From positions 1 through 7,251 of the forward strand of contig JANNTD010000353.1 in NCBI GenBank assembly GCA_031403315.1: DNA of 7,251 bases. The letters are read 5' to 3'. This document shows, piece after piece, positions 6,890 through 7,251 of the stretch. Position 1 is the stretch's first letter. Every line of letters begins with the position of its first letter. Origin of the DNA: DASYDU01 sp031403315 (lineage in GTDB: Bacteria; Planctomycetota; Planctomycetia; Pirellulales; Lacipirellulaceae). The translations under genes and the position numbers were made by a program. The notes below the pieces were generated by a model. It was not told the DNA's origin, did no database searches, and saw only the letters and a list, made by a program, of their open reading frames with translations.

Positions 6890-6905
6890 TCATTCGAGCG
6901 AATGA
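6890..6905. repeat. 16-bp palindrome in dnaA leader
   Basis: TCATTCG, AG, CGAATGA is a perfect 7-bp inverted repeat about 30 nt after the predicted transcription start. The size and symmetry suit a dimeric regulator's operator; as RNA it would be a poor hairpin because the central loop has only two bases. Confidence 0.35.
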
Positions 6906-6917
6906 ATTGGCACGCAG

Positions 6918-6946
6918 GGCCCGGCGGTGGCGCCGGCCTTTTCTCT
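6918..6946 (+). terminator. GC-rich hairpin plus T run in dnaA leader
   Basis: The arms GGCCCGGCG (6918-6926) and CGCCGGCC (6931-6938) pair over 8 bp with one bulged C and a GTGG loop, followed at once by TTTTCTCT. This has the form of an intrinsic terminator on the plus strand. It lies between the predicted promoter and dnaA, so it would attenuate dnaA, end a roughly 85-nt RNA, or terminate read-through from the GNAT gene. Confidence 0.5.
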
Positions 6947-6972
6947 GGGTCGCGCAAGTTTCTCCGGTCGTT

Positions 6973-7000
6973 GGGTGACGCGCCGCGTCACCCGGGTTTT
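6973..7000 (+). terminator. Second hairpin (perfect 9-bp stem) in dnaA leader
   Basis: GGGTGACGC (6973-6981), GCC, GCGTCACCC (6985-6993) is a perfect 9-bp stem with a 3-nt loop, followed by GGGTTTT. The T run is short and starts three bases after the stem, so it is a weaker terminator candidate than the hairpin at 6918 but a stronger structure. It ends about 80 nt before the dnaA start codon. Confidence 0.4.
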
Positions 7001-7079
7001 GTCACGACGGCAATGCCCGAGCGCTCGGGGTACGCGCCGACACCAGCGCAAAGGAAGACTCAGCACACAGGAAGTGGTC

Positions 7080-7251
7080 ATGGAAGATAATCTGATCGCG
7101 GCGGACATGCGGGCTCGCTTGATCGATTCGATCGGCCAAGAACGCTTTGAGTTGTGGTTCGGCCGGCAGACGCTATTTCGTCTCGACGCCGGCTGCCTGA
7201 CCGTTGTCGCTCCATGCACGTTCAACTGCGATTGGCTGCGGCGAAACTTCG
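7080..7251 (+). CDS. dnaA: Chromosomal replication initiator DnaA, N-terminal part
   Basis: The first 57 codons of DnaA, cut by the window edge. DnaA binds DnaA boxes at the origin, melts the DNA and helps load the replicative helicase. Only domain I is visible, the part that in other bacteria self-associates and contacts the helicase or its loader. Family features are SIGQERFELWFGRQT (17-31) with Trp26, the LTVVAP strand (40-45), and a Phe48...Asp51-Trp52-Leu53 turn matching the F...DW(V/L) of other DnaA proteins. The ATG at 7080 has AGGAAG 5 nt upstream and gives a normal N-terminus. The ATPase and DNA-binding domains lie outside the window, so a shorter protein that shares only domain I cannot be fully excluded. 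It has an unusually long, structured leader upstream. Confidence 0.87.
   Translation, partial: MEDNLIAADMRARLIDSIGQERFELWFGRQTLFRLDAGCLTVVAPCTFNCDWLRRNF

Larger units (their letters stand above)
6658..7079. other. oriC: dnaA upstream region, candidate oriC
   Basis: No convincing gene lies in these 422 bp. Two DnaA-box-like sites, short A/T runs around 6684-6730 and 6741-6765 (including AAAAATTTTT at 6718-6727), and the position directly before dnaA together suggest a replication origin. GTCGACAA occurs at 6741-6748 and 6790-6797. The right half holds a promoter, a palindrome and two hairpins, listed separately. Only two good boxes are seen, fewer than in typical origins, and dnaA does not always mark oriC in planctomycetes, so this remains inference. 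Confidence 0.45.

Noticed and set aside
6865..6978. 37-codon Arg-rich peptide just after the TTGACA/TAGAAT promoter
   Set aside because: It starts only about 5 nt after the predicted transcription start, has no ribosome-binding site and runs through the hairpin at 6918; not enough to call a gene, though a leader peptide is conceivable.
6902..7090. 62-codon open frame overlapping the dnaA start
   Set aside because: No good ribosome-binding site, Gly/Arg-rich shadow composition and overlap with dnaA in another frame.

Overview
The window comes from a planctomycete, most likely a Pirellulales-type lineage. It opens inside a minus-strand 16S rRNA gene. That gene carries exact matches to two planctomycete hybridisation targets that I know from memory: the EUB338-II site at 467-484 and the PLA46 site at 733-750. 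The protein genes are moderately GC-rich and look like ordinary chromosomal housekeeping or lineage-specific genes. I see no transposase, phage gene, CRISPR array or tRNA.

Layout, left to right. Positions 1-795 hold the 5' half of 16S rRNA (minus strand; its 3' half lies outside the window). Positions 796-1036 hold its leader, with a boxA antitermination element, a long-range inverted repeat and a sigma70-type promoter with an A/T-rich UP-like tract. A plus-strand promoter then precedes an AroH-class chorismate mutase (1231-1656). Converging on it is a compact minus-strand operon, read from 4701 down to 1676: a THUMP-like-domain SAM methyltransferase, a TIM-barrel sugar-phosphate isomerase/epimerase-type protein that overlaps it by 17 nt, and a UbiA-family integral membrane prenyltransferase starting 22 nt further on. 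Divergent from that operon are a signal-anchored protein of unknown function (4819-5706) and a tandem-GNAT acetyltransferase (5761-6657). After a 422-bp non-coding stretch the window ends in the first 57 codons of dnaA (7080 onward).

The most interesting part is the dnaA upstream region (6658-7079). It contains two same-strand copies of a DnaA-box-like TTTTCCACG inside matching contexts, short A/T-rich runs, repeated GTCGACAA words, a textbook TTGACA-16-TAGAAT promoter, a 16-bp palindrome, and two GC-rich hairpins each followed by T residues, all before the dnaA start codon. It reads as a candidate replication origin combined with either an attenuated dnaA leader or a small independent RNA gene of roughly 85-140 nt. 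The outward orientations of dnaA (right) and 16S (left) fit an origin between them.

Functionally, chorismate mutase feeds phenylalanine/tyrosine synthesis. The methyltransferase/TIM-barrel/UbiA trio is tightly coupled but its product is unknown. No strong evidence of an entirely new system was found; the dnaA leader architecture and the three-gene operon are the best leads.
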